DNA of 64,000 nt, taken from NCBI GenBank assembly GCA_016647705.1, contig CM028336.1, forward strand, positions 1,116,001-1,180,000, in the 5' to 3' direction. The notes beneath the pieces were generated by a model that saw only the letters and a program-made list of their open reading frames with translations, was not told the DNA's origin and made no database searches. The position numbers and the translations under genes were made by a program. The stretch comes from Eucommia ulmoides. Lineage: Eukaryota > Streptophyta > Magnoliopsida > Garryales > Eucommiaceae. This document shows, one piece after another, positions 33,650 to 43,600 of the stretch; position 1 is the stretch's first letter; the number at the start of each line of letters is the position of its first letter.

Positions 33650-34600
33650 GTTAGTTCGGGGTTGGTAAGGGGATGTGTCACATTTTCTTATTAATCATGG
33701 TTCAACTCTCTCGGGGAACACTCTAGGAATTAATTATATTAAATTTTATCCTCAATGCAGTAAGCCGATATTGTTGGTGTCAGGAATCGGTCCAACCAAC
33801 AGTATGGTCCGGTCACCCTTTGCGTGGAGAACTACGTCTGGTCTGGAGATGTTCCTCGCCCTTGCTGGAGTCCTCGATCTATGCTGGGCGGGAGCAGACC
33901 AACCTGCAGCCCAAGCCGGAGGGTCTGGTCGCACCGATCTCTCGTCCAAGCCGCTGTCCAGGCTAAACTCGGCTCTGTCACTTGCACACATGATGGGCTG
34001 AGGTGTTCCCCGGCGTGTCCCGTCCGTTGTGAGAGTAAAAGCCCGGGGGAAAGGAATCAGGTCATTTGGAGTAAAATTATTACCTCGACTTGTTCGACGA
34101 TTTGTCGTGTGTCTCTCTGAAATGTGCAGATGAAGCTTCTTATTTATAGGTAGAGGAGTGATTAGCGCTCTACAAGATTAGGGTTTTATGCTCGGTTTAG
34201 TGTTAAGCAGTTAGGCGCATGAGAACACGACGGATTAGAGTTATGGGCTTGGGCTTTGGGCCTTTTCATTGTTGGTGGATAAGCTCATGGGCCAAACCTA
34301 TTAAGGGCAACAGGTAAGCTCGGGCCACCGAGATGAAAGATCATTTTTCTTCACCGACCTGACTTGTTGCGGCGACGACCGAGGATCTTCTTTGGCGATT
34401 CGAGTGCTCCATGCGAACTGACCTGAGTGGGCGTCCTGGGCTGTCTACTCAGCAGGCTAATCAGGCCGTCGTTGACGTGGCGCTGCAGGCGTGGTGAATT
34501 CAGTCCAGGTGGCGGACACGTGGAGCGGGTCTAATTTTACCCATATCAGATGTAAAAGAGTGCACTCTTAAAATTGGCGTAAGTGGATTCCACATGTCTT
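33650..34600 (+). mobile_element. SINE (second family) split by a solo LTR
   Basis: The left part (33650-33771) has GTGTTAGTTCGGGGTTGGTA (A box region), ATGGTTCAACTCTC (B box region) and CCTCAATGCAGTAAGCCGAT. The right part resumes at 34549 with GAGTGCACTCTTAAAATTGG. Intact relatives read this through as ...CCGATATGGGAGAGTATGC..., so the LTR at 33772-34548 inserted into the SINE. Other copies: 39893-40087, 59752-59945, 62868-63072 and a truncated one at 60243-60357. Confidence 0.65.
33772..34548 (-). mobile_element. Solo LTR, 777 bp, minus orientation
   Basis: On the minus strand it begins TGATATGGGTAAAATTAG and ends GACACCAACA. Flanks GATAT (33767-33771) and GATGT (34549-34553) are a 5-bp target duplication with one mismatch. 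A TATA box CCTATAAATAAG reads on the minus strand at about 34151-34140. The block is GC-richer than its surroundings. No internal coding region lies beside it, so it is a recombined solo LTR. Confidence 0.75.
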
Positions 34601-34660
34601 ATTCAAAAAAAAAAAAAAAAAGTAAAAAAAAAAAAGAGTATAGTAATTTTATTATTAAAA

Positions 34661-34664
<4 letters not shown>

Positions 34665-34707
<43 letters not shown>
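34665..34707. repeat. Poly-T run, 43 T
   Basis: An unbroken run of T preceded by A-rich sequence at 34605-34635. Length should be treated with caution. Confidence 0.8.
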
Positions 34708-34711
<4 letters not shown>

Positions 34712-35714
34712 GTGTACCTAAAAAACGATATTGTACGCTCGAATTGCATGACCTATCACGAGCACCTTACCTTCCCACGCACGCCTCCCCAAAACCCATT
34801 AAATTCACCTTCTACGCGCTGCCTTATCGCGTGTCCGCTAACCCAAACCTCTTTTCCCCCCCAATGGGACATAATCCAGCTAAGAAGTCAGCGTTTACGG
34901 TAAGTCGGCGCCGCGGCGGCGGAATCTCCAGTTGCGGCTTGCCAGGAATACACGTCGGCGCGAGTAAATCTCAATCCCAAGCGCGTGGTGACCCAATCGG
35001 ATTGGTTGGTTCTTTGAACTATGTATTAATTTTTTTTAGTTAATTGCATTTTACCCCCCCCATGTTTTGATTTTATTTTATTTTATCTCATCTAGTTTAA
35101 AAAAATATATTTTATCCTTTATAATAAATTAAAAATTATTATTTTTGGATATTTAACTTAACGGAATATTCCAAAAAATACTTAACCGAATATGCCAAAA
35201 AATAGGTGGATCTAAATTTTATATGAAATGGATAAAATTTTCCGTTGTTTTAAATAAAAGCAAATTATTTTTAATTAAATATTAAATTTAAGTAAAAAAA
35301 AATAAAAGAAATTTAATTTACTTTATATTTTTTAAATAAAATCTATTTTTTTGCATTTCGTCAAGAGTAGAAGCGCAGATGTGCAAGTTTTTAAAGTAGA
35401 AGAACTAAAATAAAACAAAACCAAAGTATAAAGTGTTAAAAACAATTAAAACCCTAATTTTTTAGTGTTTAATTTTGTTTATTAAATAAAAAATATGGGA
35501 AGATTCGAGAAAGTGTGTTATGACAATAACATTAATAACAAGGCAAGTGGAGAGGAGGTGATGGTGACATTGATAGGGAGCATCATTTGTTGGATCAAAA
35601 GTATTGGGGGTAAATTTGACCATTAATCCACTCTAGGCTTTAGGTTTTAGGGATAGAATTCAATTAGTTCTTAGAATTTTGATTTACTCTCTTGATGTGA
35701 AAAGTTGTTTAATC
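34708..35714. other. GC-rich patch followed by AT-rich DNA
   Basis: Bases 34735-35010 are unusually GC-rich for an intergenic stretch (for example GGCGCCGCGGCGGCGG near 34906) and contain a donor-like GGTAAGTCGG. No protein family could be recognised. Bases 35040-35714 are AT-rich with no feature. Confidence 0.4.
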
Positions 35715-36270
35715 CAATAGTCGGTGTCAGAAATAGTAACCTCAGTTGGTCCAATCAGATTGTTATAAGTTTTTTTTTTTTTTTTTGTTGATATGGGATC
35801 TTGAGTGTTATATCTAGTGAATTGTATAGTAGATGTGTAATCTGATTTGTGACTTGTATAAAGATCTGTTGGTATATGTCCATCGAATTTCTTCTGGTGC
35901 GAGAGTAAGAGATCGGGAGAAATTAGGAGAGTTCAAGTATTTTAGACAAAAACTCAATACCTGACGCATTAAATGCTCTGCTATTAATAGGCGTGGGGCT
36001 ACCCCGAGAAATCAACGACTCAAGTTCGAATGAATCCCCTAATTTGACGCCGGCCAAATAAGGGGGCGCAAGATGCTGTAGAGGCTCTCTGGAGACATCG
36101 AGATATTGTCCGGATCTCGTTGGTCACAAGTTTTAAGATCGACGCATCATCTCGGAGGTTAGGCCTTAGACCCATGAAGTTTATTGAGGAGAGGTCGGGC
36201 ATGGTGCCTGGCGTGGTCAGCTTGGCCGATGTGCTTCTATGCCAGATGACAACTTCTAGCCCTCACATGG
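35715..36270 (-). mobile_element. Possible decayed LTR
   Basis: The left edge TCGGTGTCAGAAAT-AGTAACC resembles the terminal GTTGGTGTCAGGAATCGGTCC of the solo LTR at 33772. The interior is moderately GC-rich with no recognisable open frame. Ends and target duplication are unclear. Confidence 0.3.
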
Positions 36271-36723
36271 CAATGCAGAAATGCCTATCATACCATTTTT
36301 TTCTAATTCCGATTGTTTTCTGTATATTTTCATGATTAATATATTTGTATTAATTATACAATATTCAAAATTTCAAAAAAAATTACTTGAATTGTCTTCT
36401 ACAAAGTGGTGTTTTTTACTTTTAGAACCTTGAAATGAATTTGTCTAAATTAAAATTAGTGTTTTTAAACAATATAATTATCACTAGTGAGATAGGAGGA
36501 AGACGACAAAAACAGTTGCTTTTACAGTTTACATTTTTCACCCCCCGTCTGCCCGAATTCCAACCGGGCAGCCAATGGAAGAAAGCTCAGTCCAAGGGCA
36601 TTTCCGTCACAAAAAAAATGTCAATCGAGGAAACCGACAAAAGCAATGGCGGAACGGTAATAAACGGAAATGGCGTCCTGAGGGCATATCCAAAGCTCCT
36701 GGCTGCTTCAACGTGCCCGTCGC

Positions 36724-37081
36724 CGATTGGCTGGCGTCGAAATATATAAAAGCATATACAGCGTGAGATTGTATATATTTATGTGTTTCTCTCTCTCTCT
36801 CTTTCTCTCTTTCTATATATAATTTGTGTGGGTTTTTTGCGTATTGGTAGCGGTTGTTGTGTGATTCAAGCGATGAATCGGGAATCGAGATGCTGTTGTT
36901 GTTTCAGGCGATGAGTCGATTGGCTATGGCGTTGAGGTTGGACTGGTACTGAATCAGCTCGCCAGTTCGTCGTCGGTGTGAGTTTTGATCGGAGAAACAG
37001 ATTTGTTGTGCATTTTGATTGTGTAAATATCGACGATTCGGTTGTTGTTACAGAGAGATTGTTCTGGAATTTTTTGAGGTG
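36724..37081 (+). promoter_or_regulatory. PYL8: PYL8 core promoter and 5' leader with upstream ORFs
   Basis: A CCAAT box in reverse (GATTGG, 36725-36730) and a TATA box TATATAAAAG (36744-36753) precede a CT-rich tract at 36786-36814, a usual plant arrangement. The presumed leader carries two overlapping short upstream ORFs: 36873-36914 (13 codons, starts MNRESR) and 36890-36952 (20 codons, starts MLLLFQ). Both end before the main ATG at 37082. The TATA call is firm by sequence; the start site and uORF use are inferred. Confidence 0.55.
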
Positions 37082-37252
37082 ATGATGATGATGAACGGGA
37101 AAGGATTTAGCGGCGGTGAATCGGAGTACATTCGGAGGTACCACAGGCACGAGCCGGCGGAGCATCAATGCAGTTCGGTTCTCATCAAGCACATCAAAGC
37201 TCCGGTTAATCTTGTATGTTCTCTCTCTGATTCTTCTCTCGCTCTTCATTCA

Positions 37253-37315
<63 letters not shown>

Positions 37316-39075
37316 GATTCACGTATTTATTTTGTTTTCATTCTTAGATCGATTGATGATTCGTGGAATCGATTAAGAAGTGGCTTTTTTTTCTGTGAAA
37401 TTTCTGGAAAATCGTTTTCTGTTGTTTGTGATTCTTTGTTGTTCTAGAGAGAAATTTAGTGTTCGATCGACTTGCTGTGATCTGTTCTACTTCGATTTGT
37501 TTGTGATGATATTTCATGAATCTGATGCTTAACATGGATTGGAGGGTTTGTTGATAATTTTGACTTGGATGGCGTGCAAGTCTTAAACTCCTATTGGACG
37601 GATGCTTAGAAAGGCAAAAAGGATAGGCAAATCATTTGAAACTTGTATTCCACTTTGTTCATGGTATCTAGACAAAGCTAAACATCCCAAGCATATGGTT
37701 TTTCGTGCAGCTGGATTCATGATTCACTTTCTTCTCCCCTCCACCATTGTCAATCGAGTCTATTGTACGTAATCTTATCTTACTTTGCACGAAGCTGTTT
37801 CCATGATTCAAATACGTGTCCTTCAGATCACGTGGCGACACTTCTGCTGTTGCGCCAAGACTTATCTTCAAGGGTTGTTATATATCTCTATCTAATGTGG
37901 AAAGGAAAAATTGAAAAAAGAGATGGATATTGGTGTGATTTTGATCTTATTAGTTACCATCCTAGGCTTATCTTCTAGGGTGGTTATATATCTATCTCTA
38001 ATGTGGAAAGGAAAAATTGAAAAAAGAGATGGATATTGGTGTGATTTTGATCTTATTAGTTACCATCCTAGGCTTATCTTCTAGGGTGGTTATATATCTA
38101 TCTCTAATGTGGAAAGGAAAAATTGAAAAAAGAGATGGATATTGGTGTGATTTTGATCTTGTTAGTTACCATCCCGGCCTGTTTTCTACTAGAAAACTTT
38201 CATCGATTCGGTTGTGTTTCGATATAACAATTTCAATTAATGAAAATTGTATAATATCCTCCTTTTTTTTTTTTTTTGTAGGTTTGGTCTCTGGTGAGGC
38301 GATTCGATCAACCACAGAAGTACAAGCCGTTTGTGAGCAGGTGCGTTGCACAGGGAAATCTCGAGATAGGGAGTCTGAGAGAAGTCGATGTGAAGTCGGG
38401 TCTTCCTGCAACCACCAGCACTGAAAGGCTGGAGCTTCTTGATGATGTAGAGCACATCCTCAGCATGAGGATTATTGGTGGTGATCACAGACTCAGGGTA
38501 TGTTTTCTTTTCTCCTCTTTTATCTAATTTTAAGGGCTTTACCATTTTCCTTATAGGCCAGTTTTCACCTTCAATAGGGGGGGGGGGGGGGGGTTTGACC
38601 ATTGCCGAGTACTGAGAGGATAACATTTTCTAAAAACTTACTATGTCATGAGCTCTAAGGCAGCGTTTGGAAGCACGGAATTGGAGCCTTGGAATTGAGA
38701 TTAGAAATGAATGCATGTAAAAATTTAAAAATTTGGGAGCAAGGCAATGACTAAAGACGTTGATCGTGAGACTAAAACATAGAAAAGAGATTAGGACTTA
38801 TAATTAAAATGAGTTAAATCATGGATTAGACCAATTAACCAGTTGTTTGTTTTTAGAACTACTCATCGATCATATCAGTTCATCCGGAGGTGATTGAAGG
38901 CAGGCCAGGGACACTGGTGATAGAGTCGTTCGTAGTGGATGTGCCTGAAGGGAACACCAAAGACGAGACCTGCTATTTCGTGGAAGCACTCATCAAGTGT
39001 AACCTCAAATCGCTTGCCGATATCTCAGAGAGGCTTGCAGTACAAGACAGGACCGAACCCATTGGCCGGATCTAG
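37082..39075 (+). CDS. PYL8: ABA receptor PYR/PYL/RCAR, PYL8 type
   Basis: Three exons, 37082-37213, 38282-38497 and 38857-39075, encode 188 aa, the same length as Arabidopsis PYL8. The start is the first of four ATG codons in a row. This START-fold protein binds abscisic acid and then inhibits clade A PP2C phosphatases in cytosol and nucleus. Visible: [15 protein letters not shown], the gate loop SGLPA (83-87), the latch in GGDHRLR (110-116), the [11 protein letters not shown] strand, and a C-terminal helix [20 protein letters not shown]. The sequence is closer to PYL8 than PYL9 (EYIRR-H.HE N-terminus, CSS.L.KHI, CVAQGN). Intron 1 contains CT/AT repeats and a triplicated 106-bp block; intron 2 contains a 17-G run. 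The J-protein gene is upstream on the same strand and FTSH11 is convergent. Confidence 0.96.
37247..37309. repeat. (CT)n(AT)n compound microsatellite
   Basis: About 15 CT units followed by about 15 AT units in PYL8 intron 1, just after the donor site. Confidence 0.9.
37864..38182 (+). repeat. Three-copy 106-bp tandem repeat in PYL8 intron 1
   Basis: The AGATGGATATTGGTGTGATT segment recurs at 37921, 38027 and 38133, an exact 106-bp period. Copies 2 and 3 are nearly identical; the first differs slightly (TCAAGGGTTG against TCTAGGGTGG), and the end of copy 3 diverges. The period is not a multiple of three, so no coding meaning is likely. Confidence 0.92.
38577..38593. repeat. Poly-G run in PYL8 intron 2
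   Basis: A run of 17 G, about 80 bp after the exon 2 donor, on the transcribed (sense) strand. Confidence 0.8.
38655..38745. mobile_element. Half of a GTTTGG-family MITE
   Basis: TAA then GGCAGCGTTTGGAAGCACGG, followed by GGAATTGGAGCCTTGGAATTG and AATGAATGCATGTAAA. The same order appears at 41155-41280. No opposite end was found. It lies in PYL8 intron 2. Confidence 0.45.
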
Positions 39076-39892
39076 GAAAACTGTGCTTTTTTTGTTTTTT
39101 TTTTCGCCCTTTTTATTTTGATTTTGCTGCGGGTGGGAGGGTGCTACCATGGATGAAGGTTCTTCCGAGGTTTTCCCAGTTTCTGTTAGGCGCCGGAGAC
39201 GGACTGGTAGTAGCCGCCTGGCTGGGCCGCTCTTATTGTTCTCTCTCTCTCTCTCTCTTGCTAAGGTATGATGAGGATGATGGTGTACTCTTGTTTTTAT
39301 TAGCTGAAGAACCACAGCTTTTTCTTGAAGGATTCTAAAACCCATCTACGAATCAAATGGTACAAACACAAAGTTTAGGGGTTCTTTTTTTTGGGTACTG
39401 TTTGGAATGTTGTGTTTTGTAAGTGTAAATATAAGTTTGTTTCCAAGGCCCCGTTTGTTAGTGTTTTTGTTACCCGAAAACTCAGAACAAATTATATTGT
39501 TTCTATTCTGCTCCCAATAGAACAAATTTTTGAAAATAGGCAATTTATTTCCAGTTTTTTGTTTCTGTTCTTAGTTTTTTGAAAAAAGAACAGAAAGATT
39601 TAAAACATTTTTTTATAATTGAAATTTTTTTTATGAAGACATTTCCGACTGGTGATAAAAAATTTGTTAAGAAAAAAAAGTAAGAAATTCTCAACAAAAT
39701 GTTATTTCTTGATTAATGTATTTAACAATAACTTCAAGATTAATATATTTAATCAGAATATATTTTACATTTTAGCCGTTCTTGATCATTGATTGGAGGA
39801 TGATTAGGTACATTTTCAACCGTTTTATTGAGAAACTAAATATCAAACTATCAACAAAATGCCTTCTCATGACATCTTTTTTATTTTTTTTT
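39076..39892 (+). other. PYL8 3' flank with partial MITE end
   Basis: 3' UTR-like T-rich sequence, a (CT)n tract at 39240-39259, then GGCCCCGTTTGTTAGTGTTT at 39449, a left end of the GTTTGG MITE family without a clear right end. Diverged AACATTTTC/TTTTGTTAAG repeats lie near 39640 and 39805. Confidence 0.45.
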
Positions 39893-40087
39893 ATGTGTAC
39901 AAGCCTAGGTTATGTGCACCTCGACTAATCATCTCACCAGACAATCTTAAAAACATACTCCCTCACATCGCCTTAATGCATTCAGGATTAAATTCAAAAC
40001 TTAATCCTGAAGTGTTTCCTATAAGAGTTGAACTTGACATGGAAATGAGACGTCTCCCCTTGTCAACCGTACTAACACGTCTTGAAT
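39893..40087 (-). mobile_element. SINE, second family, minus orientation
   Basis: The reverse complement reads GTTAGTACGGTTGACAAGGG (A box region), then GTTCAACTCTTATAGGAAAC (B box region), CCTGAATGCATTAAGG and GATGATTAGTCGAGGTGCAC, matching the copies at 59752 and 62868. Confidence 0.7.
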
Positions 40088-40284
40088 TCTTCTCATGATT
40101 AATATATTGAATTAAAATTAGTGTCTTCAAAACACAGGCTATATAAGAATAACAATAAGAATCAAGTACATAAACATGTATCCTTATTAAATAACTTACT
40201 CTCAAAAGAGACCTTACTTATTGCTGCAAAATCTGAACATCTCCAAGAAAAAAATATACCCATAATGGGGGTTTAAAAAAATGG

Positions 40285-40420
40285 CTTTTTTTTTTAAAGG
40301 TCCCAAAAGTGAGAGGACCACCACTTTTTAAGGATCATCCAAAGGCAAAAAAAAACCCACTTGGATGGTCCTCTACAAAGTGATGTTTTTCACTTTTGGA
40401 ACCTTTGAAGGAATTTGCCT
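40285..40420. mobile_element. Foldback (hairpin) element
   Basis: AAAGGTCCCAAAAGTGAGAG and ACTTTTTAAGGATCATCC are matched in reverse by GGATGGTCCTCTACAAAGTG and CACTTTTGGAACCTTT, giving an almost fully palindromic element. A related right-hand half (TCTACAAAGTGGTGTTTTTT) is at about 36398. Confidence 0.55.
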
Positions 40421-40677
40421 AAAAAAAAAAAAAAAAAACACAATAAAGTATGTCTATCGCCTAACCAATGAACTTATTCATTACTTTTGCTTTTGCAGTT
40501 TGGAATCAAATGCTACAAGTTCTATAATGTTACAACAGCAGCATAAACCATGTAAAAGAACGGAAAATTTAAGCAAAAATATTTATAATTATAAATAAAT
40601 AACCGGTTGTAATAGTAGTAGTAGAAGCTTCACTTACGCTGTACAGAGCCCGGTCGAGAAGATGATTCGAAAAAGAG
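40421..40677 (-). other. FTSH11 3' flank
   Basis: Sequence immediately after the FTSH11 stop on the minus strand; no other feature. PYL8 and FTSH11 converge across 39076-40677. Confidence 0.5.
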
Positions 40678-43600
40678 TTAAGCCAAAGCGAGCTCTTCTA
40701 CCTCTTGCGGTTGTTCTACTTGCTCAGAAAATTGTCTTTCTCGATATGGAAGAAGAATTCGCTTTATTTCTTCTGCACTAAGTGTTTCGTACTCCAAAAG
40801 AGCGTTGGCTAATGCGTGTAATGCCTTCTCGTGCTGAAAAAAAAAAACCAAAAAAGATGAATAAATTGACTGTGTGAAGTAAACATCGTTATTATACAAA
40901 GCCATTTAGGAAGCTTTATAGCTTTTCACATGCTGCATAACCTGTTCTTCTATCTTTTTGTGAATATTTTAACTGTTGCATACGAGAAAAGAATAGCCTA
41001 AGACAGCAACAGATCCAAAAAATCGGTTGAGGGATAAAATTGTAAAGGATTTCGTCTGGTTAAAGCCAGTGTAGTTTCGCGTTGACCGAGCCAATAACCT
41101 TGTTGCTTGTGAACCAGTTTCACTATGGATACCAAGCAGCTCCACCACTGGCCTACGGTGGCATTTGGGAGTACGGATTTGAAGCCGTGGAATTGGAATT
41201 CGAAATGAATGTATGCAAATTTTTAGATTTTTCTATAAAGTTGTACAATTTGCGAATTGAAGGACAACCAAACAGGGCCAAAGATTTTTTACATGCGATC
41301 ATTTCCAGGCAATCAAACACTATCTAAATGGAATCTAAGAAAATATGGCACTTTTTTTTTACTTTGTTGTGTCTGCAAGTACTCATAATGCCCTAAAAAG
41401 GCATCCTACTAGATGAACACAATAGCAAAGCTTTTTCAAAGACTATGCTACTGCTAAACCCTAATATCGGAAAGTAGAGCAGATTTTCAAAAATGTATAG
41501 TTCGAAGGTCTGTTTGGTTTACAATTCGAAAACAGTTTTCAGCTTTCTGAAAACAGTTTCTAGAAGAGTTTTTTGAGAGCAAAATTTTTAGCTAGCTTTT
41601 GAAAACCATTTTTTGAGTCCGAGAATAACGATAAAAAAGCAATTTTGTTGTAGTAAACCAAACAGACCCTGTTTATCCCATCATCCACCCCCCAAGCATA
41701 TTATCTGAATAATTTTTGCGATTGAAAATACGACGATAGGTCATATGATAGTCAAACCTTCTTTAGCATGGCTTTTACACGATCGTATGCTTCTCTTAAG
41801 AGCTTGACCACCTACACAGAGCATAAGGGAAAATTTCAAAATCATTTAATTAAGAGTGTATCAGCTATGTAAAACTAAGAACAATAACCCCCCCCAAAAA
41901 AAAAATAAAAAATCTTCCAACTACGTACTTCTGCATCAATACGTGATTGCATTTCTGAACCAGGGCGTTCTTTAATATGAACTGGCCCAATCGTGTCACT
42001 CATCCCACAATTTGATACCTTGCAAGAAAAAAAAATGCATCATTATAATTAACCCTATAAAAATAAAATAAGAAAGCGCATACGCTTTCTAAGTGCTCAA
42101 TTTTCCATTTATCCATGTATAATTGAGATGGGGCTAGAAATTCAAACCGAACCGACGAGTAACTGAACCAGACGGTTTGGTTTTGAAACGATTAAATAGT
42201 TTTGGTTATGGTTTTGATTTCGGAATTGAAAACCGAAGCAGTTTTTATTTTGGTTTTGGTTTTGGGATAGTAATCATGAAACCGAACTGCATAACCAAAC
42301 CGTGGAGCCGATATTTTAGATATTTTTTTATTATATATATGACCTTCACTTTTTTTATTTATTTATATTTTGACCCCTAGTATATATATGTGTGCATGCG
42401 TTATATAGGATTAATTGGGTTAATCTGTTTTTATATAAAATACAACGTTTCGAGGTTTCAGTTTTGGGTTTATATAAAATTGAAAAATCTTAACGGTTTC
42501 GCGGTTTTGGTTTTGGCTTTGGATTTGCATAAAATTAAACGGTTCAGTTTTAAAACCGTTTTCTAAAAAATCGTCAGTTTTGGGTTTGGGTTTGGGTTTG
42601 GTATATGCCTAACGGTTTTGGTTTTGGTTTTGATTTCTAGTGAAACCATCCCAAAACCGAACCCTTGCCATCCCTAGAGATAAGAGGTTAAAGCTTAAAA
42701 CAGTAGCACTTCAAACCCATTTTCTATAACATCTGATAACCAATTTGGAACATTATCTTGAAGCACATGGAAACTGCAATTTTTTCTCTACCTTCTCTCC
42801 TCTATCCTCACCAGATTGAAATTCATTTTATGTCATCAAGACATGTATTTTCTATAATTTCTTTAACTCTTTCCCAGGGACAAATGAAAATTTTCAAATT
42901 TGCATCCTTACAACCAAACAGACCCTAAGATAGGGAGACGGAAGAATAAACAGCATACATTTTTAAAAAATTGTTTTCATGGAAAACATGTATACGAATA
43001 AAGAGAGTTTAAAAGGATACCATGAAGTGCGCAAGCTCTGTAGCCGTGTTAAGATCACTGCTAGCGCCGGTAGTAATCTGGTCCGGGCCAAATATAAGTT
43101 CTTCAGCGACTCTTCCTCCCATGCAAACATCAAGACGTGCTAATAACTGCTTCTTGCTTATTGAGGTTTCATCGTTTGACGGGAGCTGTGTGACCATTCC
43201 CAAAGCAGATCCACGTGGCATAATTGTTGCTTTGTGAATTGGATGTGCACCTTCTGTGTTGAAGGCAACAATTGCATGGCCACTCTCATGGTACGCGGTT
43301 AGCTTCAATAACACAAGGAAAAATAAATCAATATAACCGGTGAATAAAGCTTCTCTTCAACATATTAACTAAAACATCTCACTATGTTAATTCCGAATGA
43401 TCTTAACCTTATATTTTTTGACATTATGATGGCGTTTGGTTAGTGTTTCTGTTTCTAATAAAATGGGATGGAATGGGAAGGAAATTTTGTTTCTGTTCTG
43501 GAGTATTCCGGAAATAGAAACATATTTGAAATTGTTTCTTTTAATTTATGAGATTGAGAACAGAAACAAGAAGTTGCAACATCTGTTTTTTTTTGGGTTA

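Noticed and set aside
33675-34120. Plus-strand frames of about 100 codons in the GC-rich block
   Set aside because: They lie wholly or mostly inside the solo LTR, are antisense to its promoter, and match no family.
34583-35043. Frames of 106 and 149 codons containing long Phe runs
   Set aside because: The Phe runs are the 43-base poly-T tract; no conserved domain.
37019-37081. In-frame extension upstream of the PYL8 ATG
   Set aside because: It lacks an ATG (only GTG) and the PYL8 family starts just upstream of the conserved EYIRR segment; the four ATGs at 37082 are the natural start.
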